Assembly (NCBI RefSeq): GCF_900116015.1
Contig: NZ_FOYH01000001.1
Location: forward strand, 62,001 to 126,000
Source: Enterobacter sp. kpr-6
Lineage (GTDB): Bacteria; Pseudomonadota; Gammaproteobacteria; Enterobacterales; Enterobacteriaceae
DNA length: 64,000 bases
Reading direction: 5' to 3'
Shown here: piece by piece, positions 16,740 through 25,414 of the stretch
Numbering within the stretch: position 1 is the stretch's first letter
Layout: each line of letters opens with the position of its first letter
Program-made: the position numbers and the translations under genes
Notes under the pieces: model-generated
The model's input: only the letters and a program-made list of their open reading frames with translations
What the model was told of the DNA's origin: nothing
Database searches by the model: none

Positions 16740-17599
16740 TGGTCAGACTGACCTTTGATCCGGCGGTGAACGTAAAGCAGTCATGCGTTCGCCGCCGCTA
16801 TCGTTATGCTTCCTGTCGTGCCTGCGCGGATGCGTGTCCTGCGCAGGCATTTTCTTTCTCAGGGCTGATCGCGGTTGATCCGCAGCGCTGCATTGAGTGC
16901 GGCAACTGTCTTTTTGCCTGCCCGGTTGAGGCGATCGAGGGTATTGCGCCGGTCAAACGTTATCGACGTGGCGATACGCTGGCTGGCCCGTTTTCCACGC
17001 TTGCGCCCGTTACTGAAGAACTGCTTCTCTGGCATCGCCAGTTCGGGGTGCGCTTTGTCGCCATGGATCCGCAACAGTCGGCGACATGGATGATCGCTAT
17101 TGCCCGTCTTAACCTGCGGCTTCGGCAGTACGGTGAGCCGGAATGGGCTTTCGTGCCGCCGTTGCAGACCGGTATCAATGCGTCGCGCCGAACGCTGTTT
17201 CATGCGCCGCGTGAAGATGCCGCCGCCTGCCGCGTTGCGCCGGGAAAACGACGCTTACGCGAGGCCTTTCCGCTGATGAGCGATGTTGAACTCACGCTTG
17301 ATGATTCACGCTGCGAGATGTGCGGGGCCTGCTGGCGCGCCTGCCCGGAACAGGCCATCCGGTTTCAGGGCAGCGACATGGTGATTGAAACGGCCCGCTG
17401 TACTGGCTGTGGCATATGTACTGCAGTATGCGGGCATCAGGCGCTGCGGCTTGAGGAGTGTATTGCCCCGGCGCGCGTTGAGAAATTTGGTGCACATGCA
17501 CGCACCTGCACCGACTGCCAGCGTTCGTTCTGGTCACTCGATCCGCATAAAGAGCGCTGCGGACTGTGTGAGAAGCATCAGTTTGGCATGCGTCTGTGA
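16739..17599 (+). CDS. Polyferredoxin-like 4Fe-4S protein with C-terminal zinc-ribbon-like cysteines
   Basis: This 286-residue cysteine-rich protein is the last gene of the reductase operon, translationally coupled to the anchor gene by TGATG. Two ferredoxin-type pairs are seen. The N-terminal pair is a displaced Cys plus CRACADACP, then CIECGNCLFACP; the second pair at about 190-240 is CEMCGACWRACP and CTGCGICTAVCG. They are separated by about 120 residues without cysteine clusters. The C-terminus has CTDC-x13-CGLC, spaced like a zinc ribbon or rubredoxin-type knot. There is no signal peptide, so it is probably cytoplasmic. A NapF-like role in maturation or electron supply is possible; no member of the TorD/DmsD chaperone family is in the operon. 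Function is inference. Confidence 0.75.
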   Translation: MVRLTFDPAVNVKQSCVRRRYRYASCRACADACPAQAFSFSGLIAVDPQRCIECGNCLFACPVEAIEGIAPVKRYRRGDTLAGPFSTLAPVTEELLLWHRQFGVRFVAMDPQQSATWMIAIARLNLRLRQYGEPEWAFVPPLQTGINASRRTLFHAPREDAAACRVAPGKRRLREAFPLMSDVELTLDDSRCEMCGACWRACPEQAIRFQGSDMVIETARCTGCGICTAVCGHQALRLEECIAPARVEKFGAHARTCTDCQRSFWSLDPHKERCGLCEKHQFGMRL

Positions 17600-17649
17600 A
17601 TGCTGTTGCTAAAACTCGTCTTATTTTAAAAAAATGTTACCTTCGTCCA

Positions 17650-17678
17650 TGGTCAAGATCGCACTTGCTCTCTATAAT
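17650..17678 (+). promoter_or_regulatory. Probable ndk promoter
   Basis: TGGTCA at 17650-17655 and a perfect TATAAT at 17673-17678 are separated by 17 bp. The promoter lies upstream of the ERIC element, so the ndk transcript would include the whole repeat in its leader. Confidence 0.6.
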
Positions 17679-17705
17679 TCGCGCCAACTCATACACAAGT
17701 ATGCC

Positions 17706-17828
17706 TACCCTAAATAATTCGAGTTGCAGGAAGGCGGCAATTGAGCGAATCCTCAGGAGCTTACATAAGTAAGTGACTGGGGTGAACGAAAGCAGCCAAC
17801 GTACATGCAACGTGAAGTATGACGGGTA
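17706..17828 (+). repeat. ERIC (enterobacterial repetitive intergenic consensus) element
   Basis: This 123-bp imperfect palindrome has ends TACCCTAAATAATTCGAG and GAAGTATGACGGGTA. The core AGGAGCTTACATAAG / AAGTAAGTGACTGGGG corresponds to the sites used by the standard ERIC typing primers. It ends 30 bases before the ndk ATG and lies inside the predicted ndk leader RNA. ERIC elements are non-autonomous and restricted mainly to enterobacteria and vibrios. Confidence 0.93.
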
Positions 17829-17858
17829 AAAACAACAGAACATCATCCAGAGGTAATC

Positions 17859-18290
17859 ATGGCTATTGAACGTACTTTTTCCATCATCAAACCAAACGCG
17901 GTGGCAAAAAACGTTATTGGAAGCATCTTTGCGCGCTTTGAAGCGGCAGGTTTCAAAATCGTAGGCACCAAAATGCTGCATCTGTCCGTTGAACAGGCTC
18001 GCGGTTTTTACGCTGAGCACGACGGAAAACCGTTCTTCGACGGTCTGGTTGAATTCATGACTTCCGGTCCTATCGTGGTATCCGTGCTGGAAAGCGAAAA
18101 CGCTGTGCAGCGTCATCGCGATCTGCTGGGTGCAACGAACCCGGCTAATGCGCTGGCAGGCACCCTGCGCGCTGACTACGCTGACAGCTTCACCGAGAAC
18201 GGCACCCACGGCTCCGATTCTGTTGAATCTGCCGAGCGCGAAATTGCTTACTTCTTCGCAGAAGGCGAAGTTTGCCCGCGTACGCGCTAA
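17859..18290 (+). CDS. ndk: Ndk, nucleoside diphosphate kinase
   Basis: Ndk transfers the gamma phosphate from ATP to nucleoside diphosphates and so balances the (d)NTP pools. The 143-residue protein equals the E. coli length. It starts [14 protein letters not shown] and carries [19 protein letters not shown]; the catalytic histidine is His117 in the NGTHGSD motif (E. coli numbering). The ATG at 17859 is preceded by AGAGG. Its leader contains an ERIC element, and an intrinsic terminator follows 63 bp downstream. Confidence 0.98.
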   Translation: MAIERTFSIIKPNAVAKNVIGSIFARFEAAGFKIVGTKMLHLSVEQARGFYAEHDGKPFFDGLVEFMTSGPIVVSVLESENAVQRHRDLLGATNPANALAGTLRADYADSFTENGTHGSDSVESAEREIAYFFAEGEVCPRTR

Positions 18291-18353
18291 TCATTTATTT
18301 CATAAATGTCACGCGCAGGCATGGCATCCATGCAGTAGAATTTGTACAATGCA

Positions 18354-18394
18354 ACGCCCCAGGATGAGCACCTGCTCTCCGGGGCGTTTCTTTT
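18354..18394 (+). terminator. Intrinsic terminator after ndk
   Basis: ACGCCCC pairs with GGGGCGT, with an inner GAGCA/TGCTC stem, followed by TTTCTTTTT. It separates ndk from rlmN. Confidence 0.8.
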
Positions 18395-18441
18395 TAACCC
18401 TCCACGGGCCATAACGTGTAATAACGAGGCCGGAATACATT

Positions 18442-19608
18442 ATGTCTGAACAAACTGTTACGCCTGAAATCGTCGTCCCGACGGTCCCTAATAAAGACGC
18501 CAAAGTAAACCTGCTGGATCTGAACCGTCAGCAGATGCGCGAATTTTTCAAGAATATGGGTGAAAAACCCTTCCGCGCCGACCAGGTGATGAAGTGGATG
18601 TACCACTATTGCAGCGATGATTTTGACGAGATGACCGACATCAATAAGGTGTTGCGTAATCGTCTGAAAGAAGTCGCGGAAATCCGTGCGCCTGAAGTCG
18701 TTGAAGAGCAGCGTTCTTCTGACGGCACGATCAAATGGGCTATCGCCGTGGGCGATCAGCGCGTTGAAACGGTTTATATCCCGGAAGACGATCGCGCCAC
18801 GCTGTGCGTTTCTTCTCAGGTCGGCTGCGCGCTGGAATGCAAATTCTGCTCGACCGCCCAGCAGGGCTTTAACCGTAACCTGCGCGTCTCTGAAATCATC
18901 GGCCAGGTATGGCGCGCGGCGAAAATTGTCGGCGCGGCCAAAGTAACAGGCACACGTCCTATCACCAACGTGGTGATGATGGGGATGGGGGAACCGCTGC
19001 TCAACCTGAACAACGTTGTACCGGCGATGGAAATCATGCTTGATGATTTCGGCTTTGGCCTGTCCAAACGTCGCGTGACGCTTTCCACCTCTGGCGTGGT
19101 GCCGGCTCTGGATAAACTCGGCGATATGATCGACGTGGCGCTGGCGATTTCTCTGCATGCGCCGACCGACGAGATCCGCGATGAAATCGTGCCGATCAAT
19201 AAAAAGTACAATATTGAGACGTTCCTTGCCGCCGTACGCCGTTACCTTGAGAAGTCCAACGCTAATCAGGGACGCGTGACCATTGAGTACGTGATGCTCG
19301 ATCACGTTAATGACGGGACGGAACACGCGCATCAACTGGCTGAATTGCTGAAAGATACGCCTTGCAAGATCAACCTGATCCCATGGAACCCGTTCCCGGG
19401 CGCGCCGTATGGTCGCAGCTCAAACAGCCGGATTGATCGTTTCTCGAAAGTGCTGATGGAATACGGCTTCACCACGATCGTGCGTAAAACGCGCGGTGAC
19501 GATATAGATGCAGCGTGCGGGCAACTGGCAGGCGACGTCATCGACCGCACCAAGCGTACAATGCGTAAACGCATGCAGGGTGAACCGATTGCGGTTAAAG
19601 CGGTCTGA
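18442..19608 (+). CDS. rlmN: RlmN, dual-specificity 23S rRNA/tRNA adenine-C2 methyltransferase
   Basis: This radical SAM enzyme methylates C2 of A2503 in 23S rRNA and A37 in some tRNAs. The 388-residue product has the cluster motif CALECKFC (Cys129, 133, 136). Two further essential cysteines, Cys122 in ATLCVSS and Cys359 in [10 protein letters not shown], match the E. coli Cys118/Cys355 pair used in the covalent methyl-transfer mechanism. GMGEPLLN is the SAM-binding glycine-rich motif. E. coli RlmN has 384 residues. The ndk-rlmN-rodZ-ispG-hisS order is conserved. Confidence 0.97.
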   Translation: MSEQTVTPEIVVPTVPNKDAKVNLLDLNRQQMREFFKNMGEKPFRADQVMKWMYHYCSDDFDEMTDINKVLRNRLKEVAEIRAPEVVEEQRSSDGTIKWAIAVGDQRVETVYIPEDDRATLCVSSQVGCALECKFCSTAQQGFNRNLRVSEIIGQVWRAAKIVGAAKVTGTRPITNVVMMGMGEPLLNLNNVVPAMEIMLDDFGFGLSKRRVTLSTSGVVPALDKLGDMIDVALAISLHAPTDEIRDEIVPINKKYNIETFLAAVRRYLEKSNANQGRVTIEYVMLDHVNDGTEHAHQLAELLKDTPCKINLIPWNPFPGAPYGRSSNSRIDRFSKVLMEYGFTTIVRKTRGDDIDAACGQLAGDVIDRTKRTMRKRMQGEPIAVKAV

Positions 19609-19734
19609 CACCCGTGTCTGCGCGGTATGTTCTCTGTACCGCGCAGCATAATTATGTTGAATGCATCGCTTGAAACTAACTGTGTAGTCAATAATTACGG
19701 TGCGTTTCTGTCGTGATTGAGGCAGTATGTAACG

Positions 19735-19821
19735 ATGGAACAACAGTTTAGCCAAAAGGGTGAAAGCTGTTCTGTTATCGTCAGGCTGACAGTTTTATAC
19801 TGTCCGACTATGGTTAACTGA
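19735..19821 (+). CDS. Possible small ORF upstream of rodZ (28 codons)
   Basis: An ATG at 19735 opens 28 codons ending in TGA at 19819-19821, in the 295-bp gap between rlmN and rodZ. The encoded peptide begins MEQQFSQKGESC and turns hydrophobic in the middle (VIVRLTVLY). A weak GAGG lies 12 bases upstream, farther than usual. I do not recognise the peptide, and the ORF may be chance. The rest of the gap (19609-19734 and 19822-19903) shows no obvious gene and probably holds rodZ promoter sequence. Confidence 0.2.
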   Translation: MEQQFSQKGESCSVIVRLTVLYCPTMVN

Positions 19822-19903
19822 CCCTGAAGTTTCGCGGTGCGGGTGAGCATTGTGAGTCACCGGCACCTCATTTTTACATTTCACGTACCAGCAGTTGTAG
19901 CGA

Positions 19904-20908
19904 ATGAATACTGAAGCCACTCACGACCAAAATGCAACTCTATCCACTGGCGTTCGTCTGCGTAGCGCCCGTGAACAACTCGGACTCAGTCAACAGGCGG
20001 TAGCGGAACGCCTGTGTCTTAAGGTTTCCACCGTTCGCGATATTGAAGAAGATAAGGCACCTGCCGAATTAGCTTCTACCTTCCTGCGAGGCTACATCCG
20101 TTCTTATGCTCGTTTAGTGCATATCCCGGAAGAAGAACTGCTGCCAATGATGGAAAAGCAGGCCCCGATCCGTGCGGCAAAAGTTGCCCCGATGCAGACT
20201 TTTTCTCTGGGAAAACGGCGTAAAAAACGCGATGGCTGGCTGAGCACGATTACCTGGCTTATCTTCTTCGTGGTGCTTGGCCTTACCGGGGCATGGTGGT
20301 GGCAGAACCACAAGGCCCAGCAGGAAGAAATCACCACGATGGCCGATCAATCCTCGGCTGAGTTAAACGCGAACAATACCGACGCACAAAGCGTGCCGTT
20401 AAATAACGAACCGACGGATGCGCAAACGCTCACCGGTACTGAACCTGCCGATGTGACAGCGCAAACTGCACCGGCACAAAGCGCTCCGGCGCAGCAGCCC
20501 GCGTCGGCAGCGACTACCCCGGCAACGCCTGCGGATACCAGCGCACAAAATGCCGTGGTTTCTCCTTCTCAGGCTAATGTCGATACGACCAATGCCAACG
20601 CATTGCCAACCGATCAGGCGGGTGTGAATGCTACGCCTGCTGCCGATCCGAACGCACTGGCGATGACCTTCACCGCCGACTGCTGGCTGGAAGTGAGCGA
20701 CGCAACCGGTAAAAAGCTGTTCAGTGGTATTCAGCGTAAAGACGCAAGCCTTAATCTGGCAGGGCAGGCACCGTACAAACTGAAGATTGGTGCGCCGGCT
20801 GCCGTTCAGATCCAGTTCCAGGGTAAACCTGTCGATCTGAGCCGTTTTATCAGAACTAACCAGGTTGCGCGACTGACCCTCAATGCCGAACAATCAGCAG
20901 CACAGTAA
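19904..20908 (+). CDS. rodZ: RodZ, cytoskeletal/elongasome protein
   Basis: RodZ links MreB filaments to the wall-elongation machinery and keeps cells rod-shaped. The 334-residue protein has a cytoplasmic helix-turn-helix domain (about 16-75: [21 protein letters not shown]) and a basic KRRKKR stretch. A single membrane segment follows at about 112-133 ([20 protein letters not shown]), then a long Ala/Pro/Thr-rich periplasmic linker and a C-terminal DUF4115-type domain ([19 protein letters not shown]). E. coli RodZ is 337 residues. ispG begins 26 bp downstream. Confidence 0.96.
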   Translation: MNTEATHDQNATLSTGVRLRSAREQLGLSQQAVAERLCLKVSTVRDIEEDKAPAELASTFLRGYIRSYARLVHIPEEELLPMMEKQAPIRAAKVAPMQTFSLGKRRKKRDGWLSTITWLIFFVVLGLTGAWWWQNHKAQQEEITTMADQSSAELNANNTDAQSVPLNNEPTDAQTLTGTEPADVTAQTAPAQSAPAQQPASAATTPATPADTSAQNAVVSPSQANVDTTNANALPTDQAGVNATPAADPNALAMTFTADCWLEVSDATGKKLFSGIQRKDASLNLAGQAPYKLKIGAPAAVQIQFQGKPVDLSRFIRTNQVARLTLNAEQSAAQ

Positions 20909-20934
20909 CAGACGGGCAACGCGGGAGATTTTTC

Positions 20935-22053
20935 ATGCATAATCAGGCCCCTATTCAACGTAGAAAATCAACACGTATCTATGTTGGTAATGTGCCGATT
21001 GGCGATGGTGCGCCTATCGCCGTACAGTCGATGACCAACACCCGCACGACGGATGTGGAAGCGACCGTGAATCAAATTAAGGCGCTGGAGCGCGTGGGGG
21101 CCGACATCGTGCGCGTCTCCGTGCCGACCATGGATGCGGCAGAAGCCTTCAAACTGATCAAACAGCAGGTCAATGTACCGCTGGTCGCTGACATTCATTT
21201 CGACTATCGCATTGCGCTGAAAGTGGCGGAATACGGCGTCGATTGCCTGCGCATCAACCCTGGCAACATTGGTAATGAAGAGCGTATCCGCACGGTAGTG
21301 GATTGCGCCCGCGATAAAAATATTCCTATCCGTATCGGTGTTAATGCCGGGTCGCTGGAAAAAGATCTGCAGGAAAAGTACGGCGAGCCCACGCCACAGG
21401 CGCTGCTGGAATCCGCAATGCGCCATGTTGATCATCTCGATCGCCTTAACTTCGATCAGTTCAAAGTCAGCGTAAAAGCGTCGGATGTTTTCCTGGCCGT
21501 AGAATCGTATCGCCTGCTGGCAAAGCAGATCGATCAGCCTCTGCATCTGGGGATCACCGAAGCCGGTGGCGCGCGCGCAGGCGCAGTAAAATCCGCTATT
21601 GGCTTAGGACTGCTGCTTTCAGAAGGCATCGGCGACACGCTGCGTATTTCTCTGGCTGCCGATCCGCTGGAAGAGATCAAAGTGGGCTTTGATATTCTGA
21701 AATCGCTGCGTATCCGCTCGCGTGGGATCAACTTCATCGCCTGTCCGACCTGCTCGCGTCAGGAGTTTGACGTGATTGGTACGGTTAATGCGCTGGAACA
21801 GCGCCTGGAAGATATCATCACGCCAATGGATGTCTCTATCATCGGTTGCGTGGTGAACGGTCCTGGCGAAGCACTGGTTTCCACGCTGGGCGTGACGGGC
21901 GGTAACAAGAAAAGCGGCCTGTATGAAGATGGCGTGCGTCATGGCCGACTCGATAACGACGACATGATCACGCAGCTTGAAGCCCGCATCCGCGCCAAAG
22001 CATCCATGCTGGACGAAGCTCGCCGCATTGATGTCCGGGAGCTTGAAAAATAA
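20935..22053 (+). CDS. ispG: IspG, 4-hydroxy-3-methylbut-2-enyl diphosphate synthase
   Basis: IspG performs the penultimate step of the MEP isoprenoid pathway: reductive opening of the cyclic diphosphate MEcPP to HMBPP using a [4Fe-4S] cluster and flavodoxin. The 372 residues show a TIM-barrel N-terminus ([17 protein letters not shown]) and the cluster ligands CPTC (Cys270, Cys273) plus CVVNGPGE (Cys305, Glu306). Length is the same as E. coli. It lies in a rodZ-ispG-hisS cluster, and a probable SroE RNA follows. Confidence 0.98.
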   Translation: MHNQAPIQRRKSTRIYVGNVPIGDGAPIAVQSMTNTRTTDVEATVNQIKALERVGADIVRVSVPTMDAAEAFKLIKQQVNVPLVADIHFDYRIALKVAEYGVDCLRINPGNIGNEERIRTVVDCARDKNIPIRIGVNAGSLEKDLQEKYGEPTPQALLESAMRHVDHLDRLNFDQFKVSVKASDVFLAVESYRLLAKQIDQPLHLGITEAGGARAGAVKSAIGLGLLLSEGIGDTLRISLAADPLEEIKVGFDILKSLRIRSRGINFIACPTCSRQEFDVIGTVNALEQRLEDIITPMDVSIIGCVVNGPGEALVSTLGVTGGNKKSGLYEDGVRHGRLDNDDMITQLEARIRAKASMLDEARRIDVRELEK

Positions 22054-22055
22054 CG

Positions 22056-22140
22056 CGACTGGGAAGCGGTTGTCTTCCCGTGTATGATTGAACCCGCAAC
22101 GCGCCCGTCACATTCGGGAGGGCGTTGAGGGTTCATTTTA
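22056..22140 (+). ncRNA. sroE: Probable SroE RNA between ispG and hisS
   Basis: The 107-bp ispG-hisS gap contains a small hairpin (GGGAAG / CTTCCC near 22061-22079). A large stem-loop follows (22089-22135), with TGAACCC and CAACGC pairing to GCGTTG and GGGTTCA around one mismatch, and then TTTTATATTT. From memory, SroE is a roughly 90-nt enterobacterial RNA of unknown function located between ispG (gcpE) and hisS. The structure and position fit, but the exact ends are estimated. Confidence 0.55.
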
Positions 22141-22160
22141 TATTTATAAAGAGAATAAAC

Positions 22161-23435
22161 GTGGCAAAGAATATTCAAGCCATTCGCGGCATGAACGACT
22201 ATCTGCCTGGCGAAACAGCCCTGTGGCAGCGCATTGAAGGCACCCTTAAGAATGTGCTCGGCAGCTACGGTTACAGTGAAATCCGTTTGCCGATTGTAGA
22301 GCAGACCCCGTTATTCAAACGCGCGATCGGTGAAGTCACCGACGTCGTTGAAAAAGAGATGTACACCTTTGATGACCGCAATGGCGACAGCCTGACGCTG
22401 CGTCCTGAAGGCACCGCGGGCTGCGTGCGTGCGGGCATCGAACATGGTCTCCTCTACAATCAGGAGCAGCGCCTGTGGTACGTCGGGCCGATGTTCCGCT
22501 ACGAACGTCCGCAAAAAGGACGTTATCGTCAGTTTCATCAGTTGGGTTGTGAAGTCTTTGGTCTGCAAGGGCCGGATATCGACGCCGAGCTGATCCTGCT
22601 TTCGGCGCGCTGGTGGCGTGCACTGGGCATTTCTGAGCACGTTACGCTTGAGCTCAATTCTATTGGTTCACTGGAAGCCCGCGCTAATTACCGCGATGCG
22701 CTGGTGGCTTTCCTCGAACAGCATCAGGATAAGCTGGACGAAGACTGCAAACGCCGTATGTATACCAACCCGCTGCGCGTGCTTGATTCTAAAAACCCGG
22801 ATGTACAGGCCCTGTTAAACGATGCGCCTGCGCTGGGTGATTATCTTGATGATGACTCGCGCGAGCATTTTGCCGGTCTGTGTTCATTACTTGAAGCGGC
22901 AGGCATTGCTTACACTGTGAATCAGCGCCTGGTGCGCGGTCTGGATTACTATAACCGTACGGTCTTTGAATGGGTCACCAGCAGTCTGGGATCGCAGGGA
23001 ACCGTCTGTGCGGGCGGTCGTTATGATGGCCTCGTTGAGCAACTGGGCGGTCGTGCTACCCCGGCTGTCGGTTTTGCGATGGGCCTCGAGCGATTAGTTT
23101 TGCTGGTTCAGGCAGTTAATCCGGAATTTAAAGCGGAATCCGTTGTCGATATATACCTGGTCGCGTCGGGCACCGATACACAGTCAGCGGCATTACAACT
23201 GGCTGAACAGGTACGCGATGCGTTACCTGGCGTTAAGTTGATGACTAACCATGGCGGCGGTAACTTCAAGAAGCAGTTCGCCCGTGCAGATAAGTGGGGC
23301 GCTCGCGTCGCACTGGTACTGGGTGAATCCGAAGTCGCTGACGGCAATGTTGTGGTGAAGGATTTGCGCTCCGGTGAGCAAGTTACGGTGACGCAGGATG
23401 GCGTTGCGGCGCATTTGCGCACCTTACTGGGCTAA
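22161..23435 (+). CDS. hisS: HisS, histidyl-tRNA synthetase
   Basis: This class II aminoacyl-tRNA synthetase charges tRNA-His. The GTG at 22161, with AGAG upstream, gives 424 residues starting [17 protein letters not shown], identical in length to E. coli; an earlier in-frame start was rejected. Class II motif 2 is seen in [19 protein letters not shown], the histidine-specific segments in [15 protein letters not shown] and GGRYDGL, and motif 3 in [11 protein letters not shown]-terminal anticodon-binding domain spans about 330-424. Confidence 0.98.
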   Translation: MAKNIQAIRGMNDYLPGETALWQRIEGTLKNVLGSYGYSEIRLPIVEQTPLFKRAIGEVTDVVEKEMYTFDDRNGDSLTLRPEGTAGCVRAGIEHGLLYNQEQRLWYVGPMFRYERPQKGRYRQFHQLGCEVFGLQGPDIDAELILLSARWWRALGISEHVTLELNSIGSLEARANYRDALVAFLEQHQDKLDEDCKRRMYTNPLRVLDSKNPDVQALLNDAPALGDYLDDDSREHFAGLCSLLEAAGIAYTVNQRLVRGLDYYNRTVFEWVTSSLGSQGTVCAGGRYDGLVEQLGGRATPAVGFAMGLERLVLLVQAVNPEFKAESVVDIYLVASGTDTQSAALQLAEQVRDALPGVKLMTNHGGGNFKKQFARADKWGARVALVLGESEVADGNVVVKDLRSGEQVTVTQDGVAAHLRTLLG

Positions 23436-23472
23436 TCTTCCCCGGTGAATTATCGTTAAGGAGTAGGACTGC

Positions 23473-24093
23473 GTGGAAATCTACGAGAACGAAAACGAGC
23501 AGGTTGATGCGTTAAAACGCTTCTTTGCTGAAAATGGCAAAGCGCTGGCCGTTGGGGTTATTTTGGGTGTTGGCGCGCTGGTTGGCTGGCGTTACTGGAC
23601 GGGACATCAGGCTGATAACGCTAAAGCGGCGTCGCTGTCTTATGAAAACTCAGTGTCCATACTGCGCGCTGACAAACCGGAGTCGTTGGTGGCCGCAGAG
23701 AAATTTGCCGCTGACAACAAAAATACTTACGGTGTGTTTGCGTCTCTTGAACTGGCTCAACAATATGTTGATAAAAATGAGCTGGATAAAGCCGCTGCGC
23801 AATTACAGCAAGGCCTGAGCGCCGCCGATGACGAAAACTTGAAAGCGGTGATCAATCTGCGTCTGGCGCGTGTTCAGGTACAGCTAAAGCAGGCTGATGC
23901 CGCGCTGAAAACCCTTGAGTCCATCAAAGGTGAAGGCTGGACAGCGATTGTTGCCGATCTGCGTGGCGAAGCATTGCTGAGCAAAGGCGATAAACAAGGT
24001 GCTCGCACCGCATGGGAAAGTGGCGCGAAAAGCGATGCTTCACCGGCGCTGAGCGAAATGATGCAGATGAAAATCAATAATTTGTCCATCTAA
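23473..24093 (+). CDS. yfgM: YfgM, membrane-anchored TPR protein of the Sec/PpiD machinery
   Basis: YfgM is an ancillary subunit of the SecYEG translocon together with PpiD and helps hand secreted proteins to periplasmic chaperones. The 206-residue product equals the E. coli length. A short cytoplasmic start (EIYENENEQVDALKRFFAENG) is followed by a glycine-rich membrane segment (about 24-42) and a periplasmic domain made of TPR-like helices. Translation starts at GTG 23473 after AAGGAG. It lies between hisS and bamB, 10 bp before the latter, in a conserved operon. Confidence 0.95.
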   Translation: MEIYENENEQVDALKRFFAENGKALAVGVILGVGALVGWRYWTGHQADNAKAASLSYENSVSILRADKPESLVAAEKFAADNKNTYGVFASLELAQQYVDKNELDKAAAQLQQGLSAADDENLKAVINLRLARVQVQLKQADAALKTLESIKGEGWTAIVADLRGEALLSKGDKQGARTAWESGAKSDASPALSEMMQMKINNLSI

Positions 24094-24103
24094 GAGGGAC
24101 CCG

Positions 24104-25282
24104 ATGCAATTGCGTAAATTACTTCTGCCAGGGCTGCTTTCTGTCACCTTGTTAAGTGGCTGTTCTCTGTTTAGCGGCGAAGAAGACGTTGTCAAAATGT
24201 CTCCGCTTCCGGTTGTTGAAAACCAGTTTACGCCGTCTACGGCGTGGAGCACCTCTGTCGGTAACGGCATTGGCGACTTCTATTCCAACCTGCACCCGGC
24301 CTATGCTGACAACGTGGTCTATGCCGCCGATCGTCATGGCACGGTGAAAGCAGTGAATGCCGATGATGGCAAAGAAATTTGGTCTGTGTCACTGGCTGAA
24401 AAAAGCGGTTACTTCTCCAGCAGTGCAGCGCTGCTTTCAGGTGGAGTGACAGTTTCTGGTGGTCACGTTTATGTCGGCAGCGAAAAAGCGCAGGTGTTTG
24501 CACTTAATGCCGCTGACGGCACCACCGCCTGGCAAACCAAAGTGGCGGGTGAAGCCCTGTCACGCCCGGTTGTCAGCGATGGCATGGTTTTGATCCACAC
24601 CAGCAACGGGCAGTTGCAGGCATTGAACGAAGCTGACGGTGCCGTTAAATGGACCGTTAACCTGGATATGCCTTCGCTGTCATTGCGCGGCGAATCAGCC
24701 CCGGCTTCTGCCTTTGGCGCAGCCATTGTCGGCGGCGATAACGGGCGTGTGAGCGCGATTCTGATGCAGCAGGGTCAGATGATCTGGCAGCAGCGTATCT
24801 CCCAGGCGACCGGTACAACTGAAATCGATCGCCTGAGCGACGTGGATACCACGCCGGTGGTGGTCAACGGTGTTGTGTACGCGCTGGCCTATAATGGCAA
24901 TTTAACCGCGCTGGATCTGCGTAGCGGTCAGGTCATGTGGAAACGTGAACTGGGCTCAGTCAACGATTTCATTATTGAAGGCGATCGCATTTACCTGGTC
25001 GACCAGAACGATCGTGTCCTGGCGCTGACAACCGATGGTGGTGTCACACTCTGGACGCAAAGCGATCTGCTGCACCGCAACCTTACGACGCCAGCGTTGT
25101 ATAATGGTTCATTAGTGGTCGGTGACAGCGAAGGCTATATGCACTGGATTAACGTTGACGATGGTCGTTTCGTTGCTCAACAACAAGTGGATAGCTCAGG
25201 CTTCCTGACTGAACCGGTTGTTGCCGATGGCAAACTGCTGATTCAGGCCAAAGACGGCACGCTGTACGCGATTACGCGTTAA
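24104..25282 (+). CDS. bamB: BamB, outer-membrane assembly lipoprotein
   Basis: BamB is a component of the beta-barrel assembly machine (BamABCDE). The 392-residue protein has a lipoprotein signal ending LLSGC with Cys20; Ser at the next position directs it to the outer membrane. An eight-bladed beta-propeller of PQQ-like repeats follows, with recurrent patterns such as VYAADRHGTVKAVNADDGKEIW and ALDLRSGQVMW. E. coli BamB has the same length. An intrinsic terminator follows, then der. Confidence 0.97.
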   Translation: MQLRKLLLPGLLSVTLLSGCSLFSGEEDVVKMSPLPVVENQFTPSTAWSTSVGNGIGDFYSNLHPAYADNVVYAADRHGTVKAVNADDGKEIWSVSLAEKSGYFSSSAALLSGGVTVSGGHVYVGSEKAQVFALNAADGTTAWQTKVAGEALSRPVVSDGMVLIHTSNGQLQALNEADGAVKWTVNLDMPSLSLRGESAPASAFGAAIVGGDNGRVSAILMQQGQMIWQQRISQATGTTEIDRLSDVDTTPVVVNGVVYALAYNGNLTALDLRSGQVMWKRELGSVNDFIIEGDRIYLVDQNDRVLALTTDGGVTLWTQSDLLHRNLTTPALYNGSLVVGDSEGYMHWINVDDGRFVAQQQVDSSGFLTEPVVADGKLLIQAKDGTLYAITR

Positions 25283-25305
25283 AAACGGGCGGTCGTCAGG
25301 ATGAA

Positions 25306-25338
25306 AAAACGGCTCCTGTTGCAGGGGCCGTTTTACTG
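25306..25338 (+). terminator. Intrinsic terminator after bamB
   Basis: AAAACGGC and GCCGTTTT enclose CCTG/CAGG with a TTG loop, giving a strong near-perfect hairpin ending in a T-run. It lies between bamB and der. Confidence 0.8.
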
Positions 25339-25414
25339 TTTTTAACATTTACTGTTTTAAGCAACGTTGCCCTCCGGCGGCGTTGTAAATGATTTATTGA
25401 AAGAGGCTTTAAAC

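Noticed and set aside
18394-19335. Open frame of 313 codons antisense to rlmN
   Set aside because: It mirrors the codon structure of rlmN on the other strand and has no homology I recognise.
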